From Bacteroides sp. (GTDB lineage Bacteria; Bacteroidota; Bacteroidia; Bacteroidales; Marinifilaceae): a DNA stretch of 64,000 nucleotides. A program made the translations under genes and the position numbers. This document shows positions 8,590 through 19,245 of this stretch, piece after piece (the stretch's first letter is position 1; the number at the start of each line of letters is the position of its first letter). The stretch spans positions 1 to 64,000 of the forward strand of contig JAETOX010000002.1 of NCBI GenBank assembly GCA_021771575.1, written 5' to 3'. Below the pieces are notes generated by a model. That model was not told the origin of the DNA and made no database searches. It saw only the letters and a list, made by a program, of their open reading frames with translations.

Positions 8590-10143
8590 ATGTTAGACCA
8601 TACATTAAAAGATCAATTACGAGATATATTCGCAGCATTAGAATCCCAATATACCTTGGATATTACGGTATGGAAGGAACAGGAAAGCCGTACCGAACTA
8701 CTGGAATTACTACAAGATGTGGCCAGTTGTTCGGATAGCATATCCTGTCGGGTAAAGGAAGGCAATTCCCTTGAATTCGGTTTACTGAAAAATGGACAAC
8801 CTACAGGAATTCATTTCCGCGGCATACCCAATGGCCACGAATTTACGTCGCTTTTGATGGCGATCCTGAATAGTGACGGCAAGGGTAAAAATCTCCCAGA
8901 CGATAATCTGCGCCAGCGAATAGTCCGTTTGCAAGGACCGCTGAAAGTAAGTACTTATGTTTCATTGACCTGCACCAATTGTCCCGACGTTGTACAGGCT
9001 CTCAACTTATTGGCGATTTTCCATCCGGAAATCGAACATGAAATGGTCGACGGCGCACTCTATGAGGAAGAAGTAAATGCGTTGAAAATTCAAGGTGTGC
9101 CTTCCGTTTTTGCCAATGGTCGGTTGGTTCATGTCGGACGCAGTGATTTGGGAGAATTACTGGAAAAATTGGAACAACAATTCGGGCAATCTTCCTTTTC
9201 CTCAACCACCGAGGAGAAACATTATGATGTAGTGGTTATAGGAGGAGGACCGGCGGGCGTGTCCGCAGCAATTTATTCCGCCCGGAAAGGGCTGAAAGTG
9301 GCTCTCTTGGCCGAACGGATCGGAGGCCAGGTAAAAGAAACAGTAGGCATTGAAAATCTTATTTCTGTACCTATAACTACCGGAAGCCAATTAGCCGACA
9401 ATCTACGCTCACACCTTCAACAGTATGCAATCGATCTCTACGAACACCGAAAAGTAGAAAAATTGGAAATAGCCCAATCGGAAAAAATAATTTTCACCCC
9501 GGGAGGAGAGAAATTTGTCGCCCCCGCCGTTATTATTGCCACCGGGGCAAGCTGGCGCCGGCTGAATGTACCGGGCGAAACCGAATATATCGGCAAAGGA
9601 GTGGCCTTTTGTCCCCATTGCGACGGTCCCTTCTATAAAGATAAGCATGTAGCCGTCGTAGGCGGAGGTAATTCCGGTATCGAAGCAGCCATCGACCTGG
9701 CCGGAATATGTGCTAAAGTCACTGTATTCGAATTTTTAGATTCTCTGAAAGCCGATGAAGTACTCCGGCAAAAAGCGGCTAGTCTGCCTAACATAGAAAT
9801 TTTCATCAGTTCACAAACGACCGAAGTGATCGGGAACGGCGAAAAAGTAACAGGTATTCGTGTAAAAGACCGCAATACTGAAAAAGAAAAAGTAGTCGCG
9901 CTAGATGGCATTTTTGTACAAATCGGACTCGCTGCCAATAGCCATGTATTCCAGGAAATCGTAGAAACAAACCATGCCGGAGAAATTATCACGGACGAAT
10001 ATTGTCGCACCGGAGTACCAGGGATTTATGCAGCCGGAGACGTTTCCACCGTACCCTACAAACAAATCATCATCTCCATGGGAGAAGGAGCAAAAGCAGC
10101 ACTTTCCGCTTTTGACGACCGCATCCGGGGAAAATTATCCTGA
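8590..10143 (+). CDS. ahpF: Alkyl hydroperoxide reductase subunit F
   Basis: N-terminal thioredoxin-like domain, VVIGGGPAGVSAAIYSARKGL FAD motif, CPHCDGPF redox motif. Confidence 0.95.
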   Translation: MLDHTLKDQLRDIFAALESQYTLDITVWKEQESRTELLELLQDVASCSDSISCRVKEGNSLEFGLLKNGQPTGIHFRGIPNGHEFTSLLMAILNSDGKGKNLPDDNLRQRIVRLQGPLKVSTYVSLTCTNCPDVVQALNLLAIFHPEIEHEMVDGALYEEEVNALKIQGVPSVFANGRLVHVGRSDLGELLEKLEQQFGQSSFSSTTEEKHYDVVVIGGGPAGVSAAIYSARKGLKVALLAERIGGQVKETVGIENLISVPITTGSQLADNLRSHLQQYAIDLYEHRKVEKLEIAQSEKIIFTPGGEKFVAPAVIIATGASWRRLNVPGETEYIGKGVAFCPHCDGPFYKDKHVAVVGGGNSGIEAAIDLAGICAKVTVFEFLDSLKADEVLRQKAASLPNIEIFISSQTTEVIGNGEKVTGIRVKDRNTEKEKVVALDGIFVQIGLAANSHVFQEIVETNHAGEIITDEYCRTGVPGIYAAGDVSTVPYKQIIISMGEGAKAALSAFDDRIRGKLS

Positions 10144-10199
10144 AACCGGAAATGATCAATTGTAGACGATCTCCACATCTTCCGGAGGTATGTCTACAA

Positions 10200-10541
10200 T
10201 TATTTTCGAATTATCATAGCTAAACCGATATTAAAAACCAACCCTTGTAATAATTTACTATAAGCAGTCGTATCACTGGCAGCCTTAGTGCGAAAATCTG
10301 TCAGGATATGAACACTTTCCTCTTCGCAAAGAGGTGGAACAGCAGTAACGACCGGTAAACTATAATCATAGTCCTGAGACCGGACCGTAATATGTGCCCA
10401 AGGCTCTAATTTTTTCTTGCCAACCTTGATTCCTGAAGGCCAGAAAATCTTTTTTATCTGTGCAGGAGAAAGAAAATAACGTTTCAAATCCAAATGGCAC
10501 CTATCCTGTAAAAAAATAAAGCGGTCCACACCCCAATTCAT
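10200..10541 (-). CDS. Hypothetical protein, co-directional with LacI-type regulator
   Basis: 113-aa ORF 4 nt downstream of the LacI-family gene; no recognised domain. Confidence 0.5.
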   Translation of the reverse strand: MNWGVDRFIFLQDRCHLDLKRYFLSPAQIKKIFWPSGIKVGKKKLEPWAHITVRSQDYDYSLPVVTAVPPLCEEESVHILTDFRTKAASDTTAYSKLLQGLVFNIGLAMIIRK

Positions 10542-10545
10542 CCTC

Positions 10546-11556
10546 TCATTTTACAAGTAAAGCAGATTCCCTGAGAACCAACTTATTTTTTATCAAACAG
10601 GTTTCGAAAGTTGTTTGTCTTTTCTTTTCTATTCGTTTTAATAATAACTCCATAGCTGCTTCTCCAACCTGTTTCTCTTGCCGGTCAACCGAAGCCAAAG
10701 CCGGACAACCGAATACCCCCGCCGGAATGTTACCATAACCACATACAGCAATCTCCTCCGGAACACGAAAACCTGCCTGCCGGAGTATTTTCAGAATTTC
10801 CAGTCCTATTTCGTCATTCAATGCAAAGATTCCATCGACATGTCGGGCACGTATCATGGGAAGTACTTCATTAGATAAATTCTCTAAAGAACGAAAAGGA
10901 AGGATCAGAGCATTGTCCACCGGAATAAGCCAATCGGTCAAAGCTTGTATATATCCCATCTGCCTTTTCTGAGCCCACAATAAATGCAATGACCCGGCAA
11001 TGTGCATAATATGTCGGCATCCCTGTCCAATCAAATGATTTACCGCCAGACATGCACTCTCAAAATTGTTTTCTACTACCCGGTCACTCTCGAAATCTCC
11101 GATGATATGATCAAAAACCACCAATGGTATTCCCCCTGTTTTCAATTCTTCCAAATGAGAAAATGTGTTGTTTTCAACAGGAGCAATAATCACTCCCTCT
11201 ACACCGGACTTTTGCAAAGAAAGGCAAATCCCGGTTTCCTTTTCGGAGAACCCTTTACTTTCAAATACCAACGTTCGATACCCCCGATCGGAAGCATAAC
11301 CGATGATCCCGCTTACCACCCGGGCATAATATACATCGGTCAAATGAGGAACCACAACAGCAATCAGATAAGAGCGTCTGTCCCTCAAACTTCGTGCTAC
11401 AGCATTGGGATGATAATGATACCGAAGCGCATATTCCCTCACTCGTTTTCGGGTCTCTTCGCTGATATCCGGATGTCCTTTCAAAGCTCTCGAAACAGTA
11501 GAAGGAGCCAGATTCAGGATTTGAGCCAGTTGTTTTAGGGTTAGGGAGGAAGGCAT
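10546..11556 (-). CDS. LacI-family transcriptional regulator
   Basis: LTLKQLAQILNLAPSTVSRALKGHPDISEETRKRVREYA HTH plus periplasmic-binding-like domain. Confidence 0.93.
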   Translation of the reverse strand: MPSSLTLKQLAQILNLAPSTVSRALKGHPDISEETRKRVREYALRYHYHPNAVARSLRDRRSYLIAVVVPHLTDVYYARVVSGIIGYASDRGYRTLVFESKGFSEKETGICLSLQKSGVEGVIIAPVENNTFSHLEELKTGGIPLVVFDHIIGDFESDRVVENNFESACLAVNHLIGQGCRHIMHIAGSLHLLWAQKRQMGYIQALTDWLIPVDNALILPFRSLENLSNEVLPMIRARHVDGIFALNDEIGLEILKILRQAGFRVPEEIAVCGYGNIPAGVFGCPALASVDRQEKQVGEAAMELLLKRIEKKRQTTFETCLIKNKLVLRESALLVK

Positions 11557-12006
11557 ACTATCTTTTTTTGATTTTTAACGGATCCTCACGTTATTAAGTT
11601 ACAGAAATCGTTAGTGAAACCGATTTCTGAATTTTTTATACTTAAAATCCATAAAATCAATACAACATTCAAATCTTTCTCCTAGTTTTGAATCAGTATT
11701 TGCGTCGAATTATATACCAACAGTCCACTTGCTGATGTAGAAAATAGTTACAGACGGTTAGAAAATTCTGATTTTTTAGTAAGTTTGTCTGTCTCCTATT
11801 TTTAGAAGAGACAACTTATTATTTAGAAGTTAATCGTTATTTATTCTTGTCAGAGAAACCGCCAATCTTCGTACAAAAGCAGGAATAAACAGTGACTTTC
11901 ATGCATAAGCGTGGACTGTTGTGTTTTTGCTTTTGGGTGCTTGGCGGTACCTTCTGATGAGAACACTTCGGTACACGCTTTTGTTATTGAACTAAACGAC
12001 AAAATT

Positions 12007-12684
12007 ATGCACAAAGAGGAAGAAGAAATCCAAATCCGCTTTATCAGTTATGCCCATATTCCTTTTAAAGCAGAAATAGAAGCCGAAAACTTACAGATTG
12101 ATTGGGGAGACGGCCAATACTCACAGTATAGAGGAAAGCATTTTCACCCTTCTCATACTTATGCCCACGAAGGCACATTTCTGATCCGAATGACAGGTAA
12201 AAAAATTACTTATGCTCATTTTGCACGTTTAAGCTTGTCCGAAATCCAGTTTCGTTACTGTAACACTCTGGAATATCTCGATTGTTCGATCAACGAATTA
12301 AAAGAACTGGACTTATCCCAATGCCCTTGTCTCGAAGAATTATACTGTAACTCCAATAACCTGGAAGAACTGCATTTTAGCCAGCATTCCCACCTTTCTA
12401 TTTTGAATGTTTCGTATAATATTCTTAAAAGTATAGATCTTTCGGGCTGTTGCAGTTTACAAACGCTGTATTGCTCCAATAACCACCTTAGTCATTTGGA
12501 ATTGAAAACATGTACGTCTATCCATCACCTCGACGTTTCTCATAATTTATTCGGAAAAAATGATTTAGATAGGTTATTCCTACAATTACCCGAAAGAAAT
12601 ATAAATGCTAGCCTTTGTTATACTGAAAATCCAGGAACAGGCTTCGAGAATCCCTCTCTATTTAAAGTAAAAAAATGGAGTTGA
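12007..12684 (+). CDS. Leucine-rich-repeat protein with PKD-like N-terminus and no evident signal peptide
   Basis: IDWGDGQYSQYRG...SHTYAHEGTF followed by LRRs (LEYLDCSINELKELDLSQCPCLEELYCNSNNLEELHF...). Confidence 0.7.
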   Translation: MHKEEEEIQIRFISYAHIPFKAEIEAENLQIDWGDGQYSQYRGKHFHPSHTYAHEGTFLIRMTGKKITYAHFARLSLSEIQFRYCNTLEYLDCSINELKELDLSQCPCLEELYCNSNNLEELHFSQHSHLSILNVSYNILKSIDLSGCCSLQTLYCSNNHLSHLELKTCTSIHHLDVSHNLFGKNDLDRLFLQLPERNINASLCYTENPGTGFENPSLFKVKKWS

Positions 12685-12712
12685 TCTTTTTTCCTTTTTA
12701 CCTGAAAAAATG

Positions 12713-12720
12713 TAACTTTG
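12713..12720 (+). promoter_or_regulatory. Bacteroidetes -7 element (TAACTTTG) upstream of the YebC-family gene
   Basis: TAnnTTTG match about 50 nt upstream of the start. Confidence 0.5.
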
Positions 12721-12765
12721 CGCCTTGCAAACAACATCAACATAAGAAATTAAATATCATATATT

Positions 12766-13485
12766 ATGGGAAGAGCGTTTGAATATCGTAAAGCACGCAA
12801 ATTGAAAAGGTGGGGTAATATGGCCCGTACATTTACCAGAATCGGAAAAGAAATCGATATCGCCGTAAAAGCCGGTGGCCCGGACCCAGCAAACAATACC
12901 CGTTTGCGTATCCTGATACAAAATGCGAAAGCCGAAAATATGCCGAAGGAAAATGTGGAACGTGCAATCAAACGTGCTATTTCAAAAGATACTTCGGATT
13001 ACAAAGAAGTTATTTACGAAGGTTATGCCCCGTATGGCATTGCTATTGTGGTAGAAGCAGCTACGGATAATAACACCCGTACCGTCGCCAACGTACGTCA
13101 TGCCTTTACTAAATTCGGCGGTTCATTGGGAACAACCGGTTCTCTGGATTTTATGTTCGACCGGAAATGCGTTTTCAAGATTAACAAACCTGAAAATTTC
13201 GAACCCGAAGAATTCGAACTGGAAATGATCGACTATGGAATAGACGAGATTTTTGAGGATGAGGATGGGGTCATTAATTTATACGGCTCTTTCGAAGCGT
13301 ATGGTAATGTTCAGAAATACCTGGAGGAACACCAATACGATATTGTCAGCGGAGAATTTACCCGGATCCCGACCGATACAAAAGAACTGACTCCGGAACA
13401 ACGAGCCGAGGTGGATAAAATTCTGGATAAACTGGACGAAGACGATGATGTAACTAACGTATACCACAACATCAAAGAAGATTAA
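12766..13485 (+). CDS. YebC/PmpR-family DNA-binding regulatory protein
   Basis: MGRAFEYRKARKLKRWGNMARTFTRIGKEIDIAVKAGGPDPANNTRLR... is highly characteristic of YebC. Confidence 0.95.
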   Translation: MGRAFEYRKARKLKRWGNMARTFTRIGKEIDIAVKAGGPDPANNTRLRILIQNAKAENMPKENVERAIKRAISKDTSDYKEVIYEGYAPYGIAIVVEAATDNNTRTVANVRHAFTKFGGSLGTTGSLDFMFDRKCVFKINKPENFEPEEFELEMIDYGIDEIFEDEDGVINLYGSFEAYGNVQKYLEEHQYDIVSGEFTRIPTDTKELTPEQRAEVDKILDKLDEDDDVTNVYHNIKED

Positions 13486-13566
13486 TCCGGAATATTTTGC
13501 AGAATTAAAAATATTGTTGCATATTTGCACCCGCAAAACGGAATTTTTCCGATATGCCGCAAAGAT

Positions 13567-13639
13567 GACTTCGTAGCTCAGCTGGTAGAGCAATTGACTC
13601 TTAATCAATGGGCCGAGGGTTCGAGCCCCTCCGAGGTCA
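13567..13639 (+). tRNA. tRNA-Lys (anticodon CTT)
   Basis: GACTTCGTAGCTCAGCTGGTAGAGCAATTGACTCTTAATCAATGGGCCGAGGGTTCGAGCCCCTCCGAGGTCA; anticodon loop CTCTTAA. Confidence 0.93.
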
Positions 13640-13649
13640 CAGAGGATAA

Positions 13650-13679
13650 GCCACTTACGAAAGTAGGTGGTTTTTTTTT
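13650..13679 (+). terminator. Intrinsic terminator after tRNA-Lys
   Basis: CCACTTAC-GAAA-GTAGGTGG followed by a long T-run. Confidence 0.8.
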
Positions 13680-13911
13680 TGTTGATTTTTCTACTGTTTG
13701 AACCAGTTGTTGGATCAAAAACCATACGCAAAGAATACAAACACTATTGGATCAATTGATTTCAAAAAAATATGGGGAGCGCAGAGGGAAGGATGGAAGT
13801 TGGAGGGAATTCACAATCTCTCCGGGGGGCACTCAATGAAAACCAAGAGGTTATGAACCAAATATATGTATAAGAAAACACAAGCAAACAAGCTCCCCCC
13901 CAAAAAGCAAA

Positions 13912-15273
13912 TCATCCAAAAAGTACCCGACAGATATCAGCAATTTTAGAAGCGAAGTGAATTTCTATATGAGCATTTTTTTTGGTCAGTCCTTTCTTGT
14001 TTCCCAAGGGAACAAAAATCCGTCTAAATCCTAATTTTTCTGCTTCCGAAATCCGTTGGTCGATGCGGCTGACCGCCCGGATTTCACCCGATAGTCCGAC
14101 TTCACCGGCAAAAACTGTATCTCCCGGCAAAGCAACATCGATGTTAGAGGAAAGCACAGCCATCACTACAGCCAGATCCAAGGCTGGGTCACTCACCCGA
14201 ATGCCTCCGGCAATATTCAGAAATACATCTTTCGAAGCCAGGCGAAAACCGACCCTCTTTTCCAATACGGCCAACAGCATATTCAATCGCCGGGAATCAA
14301 AACCGGTAGCCGACCGTTGGGGCACCCCGTATGCAGCAGTCGACACTAACGACTGCACTTCCAATAAAATTGGTCGTACGCCTTCTACGGTAGCCGAAAC
14401 TGCTATACCACTCAGTTCCTGATCATGATTAGAAAGTAGTAATTCCGACGGATTGGTGACCTGCCGCAAACCGCTCTCCAACATTTCGTAAATACCAATT
14501 TCGGACGTAGACCCAAAACGGTTTTTCATCGACCGTAAAATCCGGTACATATATTGCTGGTCACCCTCAAATTGCAAGACGGTGTCCACCATGTGCTCCA
14601 ATATTTTAGGTCCTGCCAACTGACCGTCTTTGGTAATATGGCCGATCAAGATTGTGGAAATGGTGTTTTCTTTACTGAAACGCAGCAAGGCATTGGTGCA
14701 TTCCCGGATCTGCGACAAACTTCCCGGAATGGAATCAACCGTCTCTGTCGCCAAAGTCTGAATGGAATCGATGATCAACAAATCAGGCTGGATCGTACGG
14801 GCATGTTCCAGGACCATTTCCAAAGAATTTCCGGAAAGAAATAAACAATCGTCGTTATTGGAACCTAGCCGCTGAGCCCGCATTTTTATCTGGGAAATAC
14901 TCTCTTCCCCCGAAACATACAGTACTTTGCCGCACCGGTTGTGAAGAGCAAACTGAAGAACCAAAGTCGACTTTCCGATCCCCGGTTCTCCTCCCAACAA
15001 AATCATCGATCCGGGCACCATACCCCCTCCCAGGACACGATTGAGTTCTCCGTCACCGGTATCCAACCGTTCGTCGGCATTTATTTTGATTTCTGACAAA
15101 CGCAAAGCTTTCGAAGTAGGCGAAGAGATGATCGAATTACCACGGCCCTTCATGGGCATTTCCACTTCTTCTACAAAACTATTCCATTCCCCGCAGACAT
15201 TGCACCGCCCTGTCCACTTTGCCTCTTTTGCCCCACAATTCTGGCAGATAAAAACTGTCTTGGATTTTGCCAT
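13912..15273 (-). CDS. radA: DNA repair protein RadA
   Basis: CQNCGAKEAKWTGRCNVCGEWNSF zinc finger, GGEPGIGKSTLVLQ Walker A, Lon-like C-terminus. Confidence 0.96.
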   Translation of the reverse strand: MAKSKTVFICQNCGAKEAKWTGRCNVCGEWNSFVEEVEMPMKGRGNSIISSPTSKALRLSEIKINADERLDTGDGELNRVLGGGMVPGSMILLGGEPGIGKSTLVLQFALHNRCGKVLYVSGEESISQIKMRAQRLGSNNDDCLFLSGNSLEMVLEHARTIQPDLLIIDSIQTLATETVDSIPGSLSQIRECTNALLRFSKENTISTILIGHITKDGQLAGPKILEHMVDTVLQFEGDQQYMYRILRSMKNRFGSTSEIGIYEMLESGLRQVTNPSELLLSNHDQELSGIAVSATVEGVRPILLEVQSLVSTAAYGVPQRSATGFDSRRLNMLLAVLEKRVGFRLASKDVFLNIAGGIRVSDPALDLAVVMAVLSSNIDVALPGDTVFAGEVGLSGEIRAVSRIDQRISEAEKLGFRRIFVPLGNKKGLTKKNAHIEIHFASKIADICRVLFG

Positions 15274-15285
15274 AGTTATGTCGTT

Positions 15286-17625
15286 TTAATAAAAATCTTC
15301 GTCTTCCTCGATCAGAATATCGTTTATTTCTTTTGCTTCTTTTTCAGATAAAGTTTCTTCACAATCCAGCCGTTTGTCAACCCCGTCAGGTTGCTCGAAA
15401 GGCCGGCTATTCATTTTCAAAGTCGGGTCGGCGTATGCTTTTTGCAAAAATTTAGCCCATATCGGCAGGGCCATACTCGCTCCCTGACCATTTGCAAGGT
15501 TCTGGAAATGAATGGAACGATCCTCGGCACCAACCCATACTCCACCGACCAAATCCGGGGTTACTCCCATAAACCATCCATCGGAATGACTTTGCGTTGT
15601 TCCGGTTTTTCCTCCCATCGGATTCATCAGCTTATATTTATAGCGTAAACGAACGCCTGTACCTTCGGTTACCACTCCTTCCAACAAATTACACATCAGA
15701 TAAGCCGTATTTTCGGTGATGACCTCCCGTGAGTCCGAACGAAATTCCTGTAACACATTTCCGTATTTATCTTCGATCCGATAGACCGGCAGAGGGACAT
15801 GATATACCCCCTTGTTTGCATAAATAGCGTAAGCAGCTACCATTTCCTTGACAGAAATTTCTGCTGTCCCCAAAAATATAGAGGGCACCGGATCGATAAA
15901 ACTATGAATGCCCATTTTATGAGCCATCTGTGCCACCGCCTGGGGAGTGAACTGTTTCAACACCCAACCGGAAATATTATTCTCCGAGTTCGCTAACCCC
16001 CACCGCAGAGTCACCATTTCTCCTTTTCTCTTTGTACCACCACGAGGAGTCCAGAGCGAACCGTCAGGCAATACGAAAGTCTGAGGAATATTCGGCACTT
16101 TATCGCAAGGACCCAATCCTTCCTGCATAGCCAATGTATATAAAATAGGTTTGATCGTAGAACCGACCTGCCGCCTTCCTACACTGACCATATCGTACAT
16201 GAAATAGCGGTAATCCGGTCCTCCGACATAAGCTTTGATATGACCGGTCTGTGGATGCATCACCATAAATCCGGCCCGAAAAAAAGCTTTATAATGCTTG
16301 ATCGAATCCAAAGGAGTCATTAACGTATCACGAATTCCCCTCCAGGTGAATACCTGCATTTCAACTGGTGTGTCGAAAGTTTTCCGGATCTGGGTATGAC
16401 TCATTCCGGCCTTTTTCAGTTGGCGATAACGCTCGGATTGCTGTATCGAACGGTTTAGGGTACTCTCAATTTCTTCGGGTGTCAAATCGTTGGAAAAAGG
16501 CGAATTGACTTTATGCACTTTTTCTTTATCAAACAGAGGCTGCAAATCCTGGGATAAATGTTCCCGTACAGCGTCTTCGGCATATTTTTGCATGCGTGAA
16601 TCCAAAGTTGTATAAATTTTCAACCCATCTTCGTACAAATCATAATGGGTACCGTCCACTTTGAGATTTTTCTTACACCAGCCATACAGGGGATTATTTT
16701 CCCAAGCCAGTGAATCCAAAGTATATTGTTCTTTATTCCATTTGTAATTCTTCTTTTCCGGCTTACCGGCAGTCATAAATAAACGAAGATATTCCCGGAA
16801 GTAGGTGGCTAATCCTTCTTTATGATCGATCCGTTTGAAATTCAATCCCAAAGGCAACATTTTCAAAGAATCGAATTGCTCCCGGGTGATCTTATCGTAT
16901 TTATACATTTGCGAAAGTACGACATTCCGACGATTCAATGTCAGTTCCGGGCGACGGACCGGATTATAATAAGAAGAATTCTTAGCCATCCCTACCAACA
17001 TAGCTGCCTGCTCTGTTTTCAGCGAATCCAGGGGTACCTGAAAGTAAATATCTGCAGCCGAGCTGATCCCCACCGCCAGATTCAGAAAATCGTATTTATT
17101 CAGGTACATGGTCAGAATCTCCTCTTTGGTATAGCTTTTTTCCAAACGTACAGCGATCACCCATTCCCTGAATTTCCGGATAGCCAGCTCAAAAACATTC
17201 AAATCTGATTCCCGGGGAAAAAGCATTTTCGCCAATTGCTGACTGATGGTACTTCCTCCTCCAGCCGACGTATTGGCCGTCAGTAAACCTTTGGCCACCC
17301 GGAATAATCCCCGCACATCAACTCCGCTATGCTCATAGAACCGTACATCTTCGGTAGCGATCAAAGCATCGATCACCGTCTGCGGAATTTCCCGGTACTC
17401 CGTATATTTCCGGTTTTCTTTTTCAAAATACCGGTTCATAATAGGACCATCTGCAAAATAAACTTCCGAAGCAAACCGATTATTGGGATTCTCCAGTTCC
17501 TCAAAAGTGGGCATAAAACCCAATTTACCGGCAGAAATCAGCCAAAAGAAAATAACCACACTCAAAATTCCAGCTAGCACAACCGACCAGAATATCACTA
17601 AGAATTTCCAATATTTTCTAAACAT
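15286..17625 (-). CDS. Penicillin-binding protein 1A-like transglycosylase/transpeptidase
   Basis: GT51 motif EDVRFYEHSGVDVRGLFR...GGGSTISQQLAK; transpeptidase motifs STIKP, SENN, KTGTT. Confidence 0.93.
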   Translation of the reverse strand: MFRKYWKFLVIFWSVVLAGILSVVIFFWLISAGKLGFMPTFEELENPNNRFASEVYFADGPIMNRYFEKENRKYTEYREIPQTVIDALIATEDVRFYEHSGVDVRGLFRVAKGLLTANTSAGGGSTISQQLAKMLFPRESDLNVFELAIRKFREWVIAVRLEKSYTKEEILTMYLNKYDFLNLAVGISSAADIYFQVPLDSLKTEQAAMLVGMAKNSSYYNPVRRPELTLNRRNVVLSQMYKYDKITREQFDSLKMLPLGLNFKRIDHKEGLATYFREYLRLFMTAGKPEKKNYKWNKEQYTLDSLAWENNPLYGWCKKNLKVDGTHYDLYEDGLKIYTTLDSRMQKYAEDAVREHLSQDLQPLFDKEKVHKVNSPFSNDLTPEEIESTLNRSIQQSERYRQLKKAGMSHTQIRKTFDTPVEMQVFTWRGIRDTLMTPLDSIKHYKAFFRAGFMVMHPQTGHIKAYVGGPDYRYFMYDMVSVGRRQVGSTIKPILYTLAMQEGLGPCDKVPNIPQTFVLPDGSLWTPRGGTKRKGEMVTLRWGLANSENNISGWVLKQFTPQAVAQMAHKMGIHSFIDPVPSIFLGTAEISVKEMVAAYAIYANKGVYHVPLPVYRIEDKYGNVLQEFRSDSREVITENTAYLMCNLLEGVVTEGTGVRLRYKYKLMNPMGGKTGTTQSHSDGWFMGVTPDLVGGVWVGAEDRSIHFQNLANGQGASMALPIWAKFLQKAYADPTLKMNSRPFEQPDGVDKRLDCEETLSEKEAKEINDILIEEDEDFY

Positions 17626-17653
17626 TTTACGTAATGATTCAAACCAATCTATA

Positions 17654-18121
17654 TTATAATAACGCTTTTATACGCCCCACCATACGGCACAGGCTTTCTG
17701 AATCTTTCATAGCCAATTCAATATTCCAACACTCATCGATAAAGGGCAGGATCGCCGTATTATACTCCGGTCCTTTACTTGCTTTCCCTTCAGCCATCAA
17801 CTGTTTTTTCAACGTCCGATCCGAACTTTCCCGAATCAGGATATGGGTCAGAAAGTAAAAGGACTTACAACTAAACTGCATCTCCATGCAGGCTTTCGAT
17901 CCTCCTTGTTTCTGCAATCCGGCAGAAGGTAACCGACCGACATCGACAGAGATATATTTTGCAAATCCTTCCCGGTCGGCCATTAACCAGGCTTCTGCCT
18001 CATCTACAGCCACGTTGAACACAAAATTCTCCTCCGGTTGCAACTCTCCGAGTAATTTTCTCTTCAATTCAGGAGCGCAGCTATGCGCATCCAAATCCGG
18101 CAAAATCAGCCCGGACGACAA
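17654..18121 (-). pseudogene. DUF4276-like protein, probably N-terminally truncated
   Basis: LPDLDAHSCAPELKRKLLG...VAVDEAEAWLMADREGFAKYI... resembles the mid/C-terminal part of DUF4276; only a TTG start, and the upstream frame runs into a terminator hairpin. Confidence 0.5.
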
Positions 18122-18151
18122 ATATAGGATAATCTGCGTTTCGACACAATT

Positions 18152-18203
18152 AAAAAAGAATGATTTTCTCTAAAAACATCATTTTCAGAGAAAACCATTC
18201 TTT
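18152..18203 (-). terminator. Terminator at the 3' end of the minus-strand tubulin-like operon
   Basis: 16-bp stem (18157-18172/18188-18203, one G-U) followed on the minus strand by TTTTTT. Confidence 0.8.
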
Positions 18204-18233
18204 CTTATCAAATTGAATCAAAAGCTTTTCCGG

Positions 18234-19223
18234 TCAGCATTCGAAGTCGGAAAGCGAGAATACCTTGTCCTCGGGTACTTCCGATCCGTCATCGTATTTA
18301 TCAGGTTGCCAGGTGCGCACATGGATCATAGGATGGGCATCATCTTTGAAGTCCATGAGCAGGAAGACGTATCCGACATCGCTGTAGCTATCCGAGCGCC
18401 ATCCTTGTTTGAGGGTCACACCGTAATAATAGTCCTTGACGGGATGTTTCACCACTTTGATGTCATCGAAGATCACGCGGATAGTCTTGTTGCGGGTGAA
18501 AACCCCTTTCAGCGCCGCGATATATTCGGCTTTGGTCTGGCGTTTGTATTCGAAACTCTTGTCGAGGGTAATGCCTCCGTCATTTTTCACCGGTTTGAGC
18601 TGTTTGCCGGTGATGATGAGCGCATCGTCGCTGAACACCTGCGACAGGAATGGCAGGTCCTTCCGGTTGTAGGCGGTACGGAAATTCTCCACGAAATCGA
18701 GGATGATTTGCCGCCTCCTCAGGTCGGTCACCGAAATATTGCTGCGGATCACTTTGCTATAGAGATGCAGGCCTATCGAGAAATAAAATTCCGAAATCCG
18801 CCCCGAGGCATCGAAATTGACGACAGCTTCCTGATAAAGATCGTCGAGATAAGCAGAGCGGTCGTGGGGCACCATGATCAGCGGAATGTTCCGCACCTGA
18901 AAACCGGCAGGTGTTTTCAGGCATTTCTCGATGACTTCGGTTTCCGTGCAACGAAAAGGGCAGGTTTCCCACAAAGCCATCAACGAAGTAATTGCCTCAG
19001 GGAGGATGCGTCCCTCGAAAGGTCCCATATTCACACTACGTTTTTCGTGCTGGGCCAACGAAAATTCGGTCAGCAAATCGCTCATCGTCTTTTCGGACCG
19101 TTCCTTGAACGTGCTTTTTTCTATTCCTGTGAGGATAAAATCCGTACGATACTGAGCCCGAACGGTACTCGGGCATATATATGCCGCCAGTATTACTCCC
19201 AATACAATGATATATTTTTTCAT
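18234..19223 (-). CDS. Secreted protein with NTF2/SnoaL-like domain
   Basis: Signal peptide MKKYIIVLGVILAAYICPSTVRAQ; FVENFRTAYNRKDLPFLSQVFSDDALIITG resembles the NTF2-like fold. Confidence 0.7.
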   Translation of the reverse strand: MKKYIIVLGVILAAYICPSTVRAQYRTDFILTGIEKSTFKERSEKTMSDLLTEFSLAQHEKRSVNMGPFEGRILPEAITSLMALWETCPFRCTETEVIEKCLKTPAGFQVRNIPLIMVPHDRSAYLDDLYQEAVVNFDASGRISEFYFSIGLHLYSKVIRSNISVTDLRRRQIILDFVENFRTAYNRKDLPFLSQVFSDDALIITGKQLKPVKNDGGITLDKSFEYKRQTKAEYIAALKGVFTRNKTIRVIFDDIKVVKHPVKDYYYGVTLKQGWRSDSYSDVGYVFLLMDFKDDAHPMIHVRTWQPDKYDDGSEVPEDKVFSLSDFEC

Positions 19224-19245
19224 AATTATCCGTTTTTTTAATCGA

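Noticed and set aside
18213-19241. 342-aa plus-strand ORF antisense to the secreted NTF2-like gene
   Set aside because: Shadow ORF; the minus-strand product has a signal peptide and coherent fold-like sequence.
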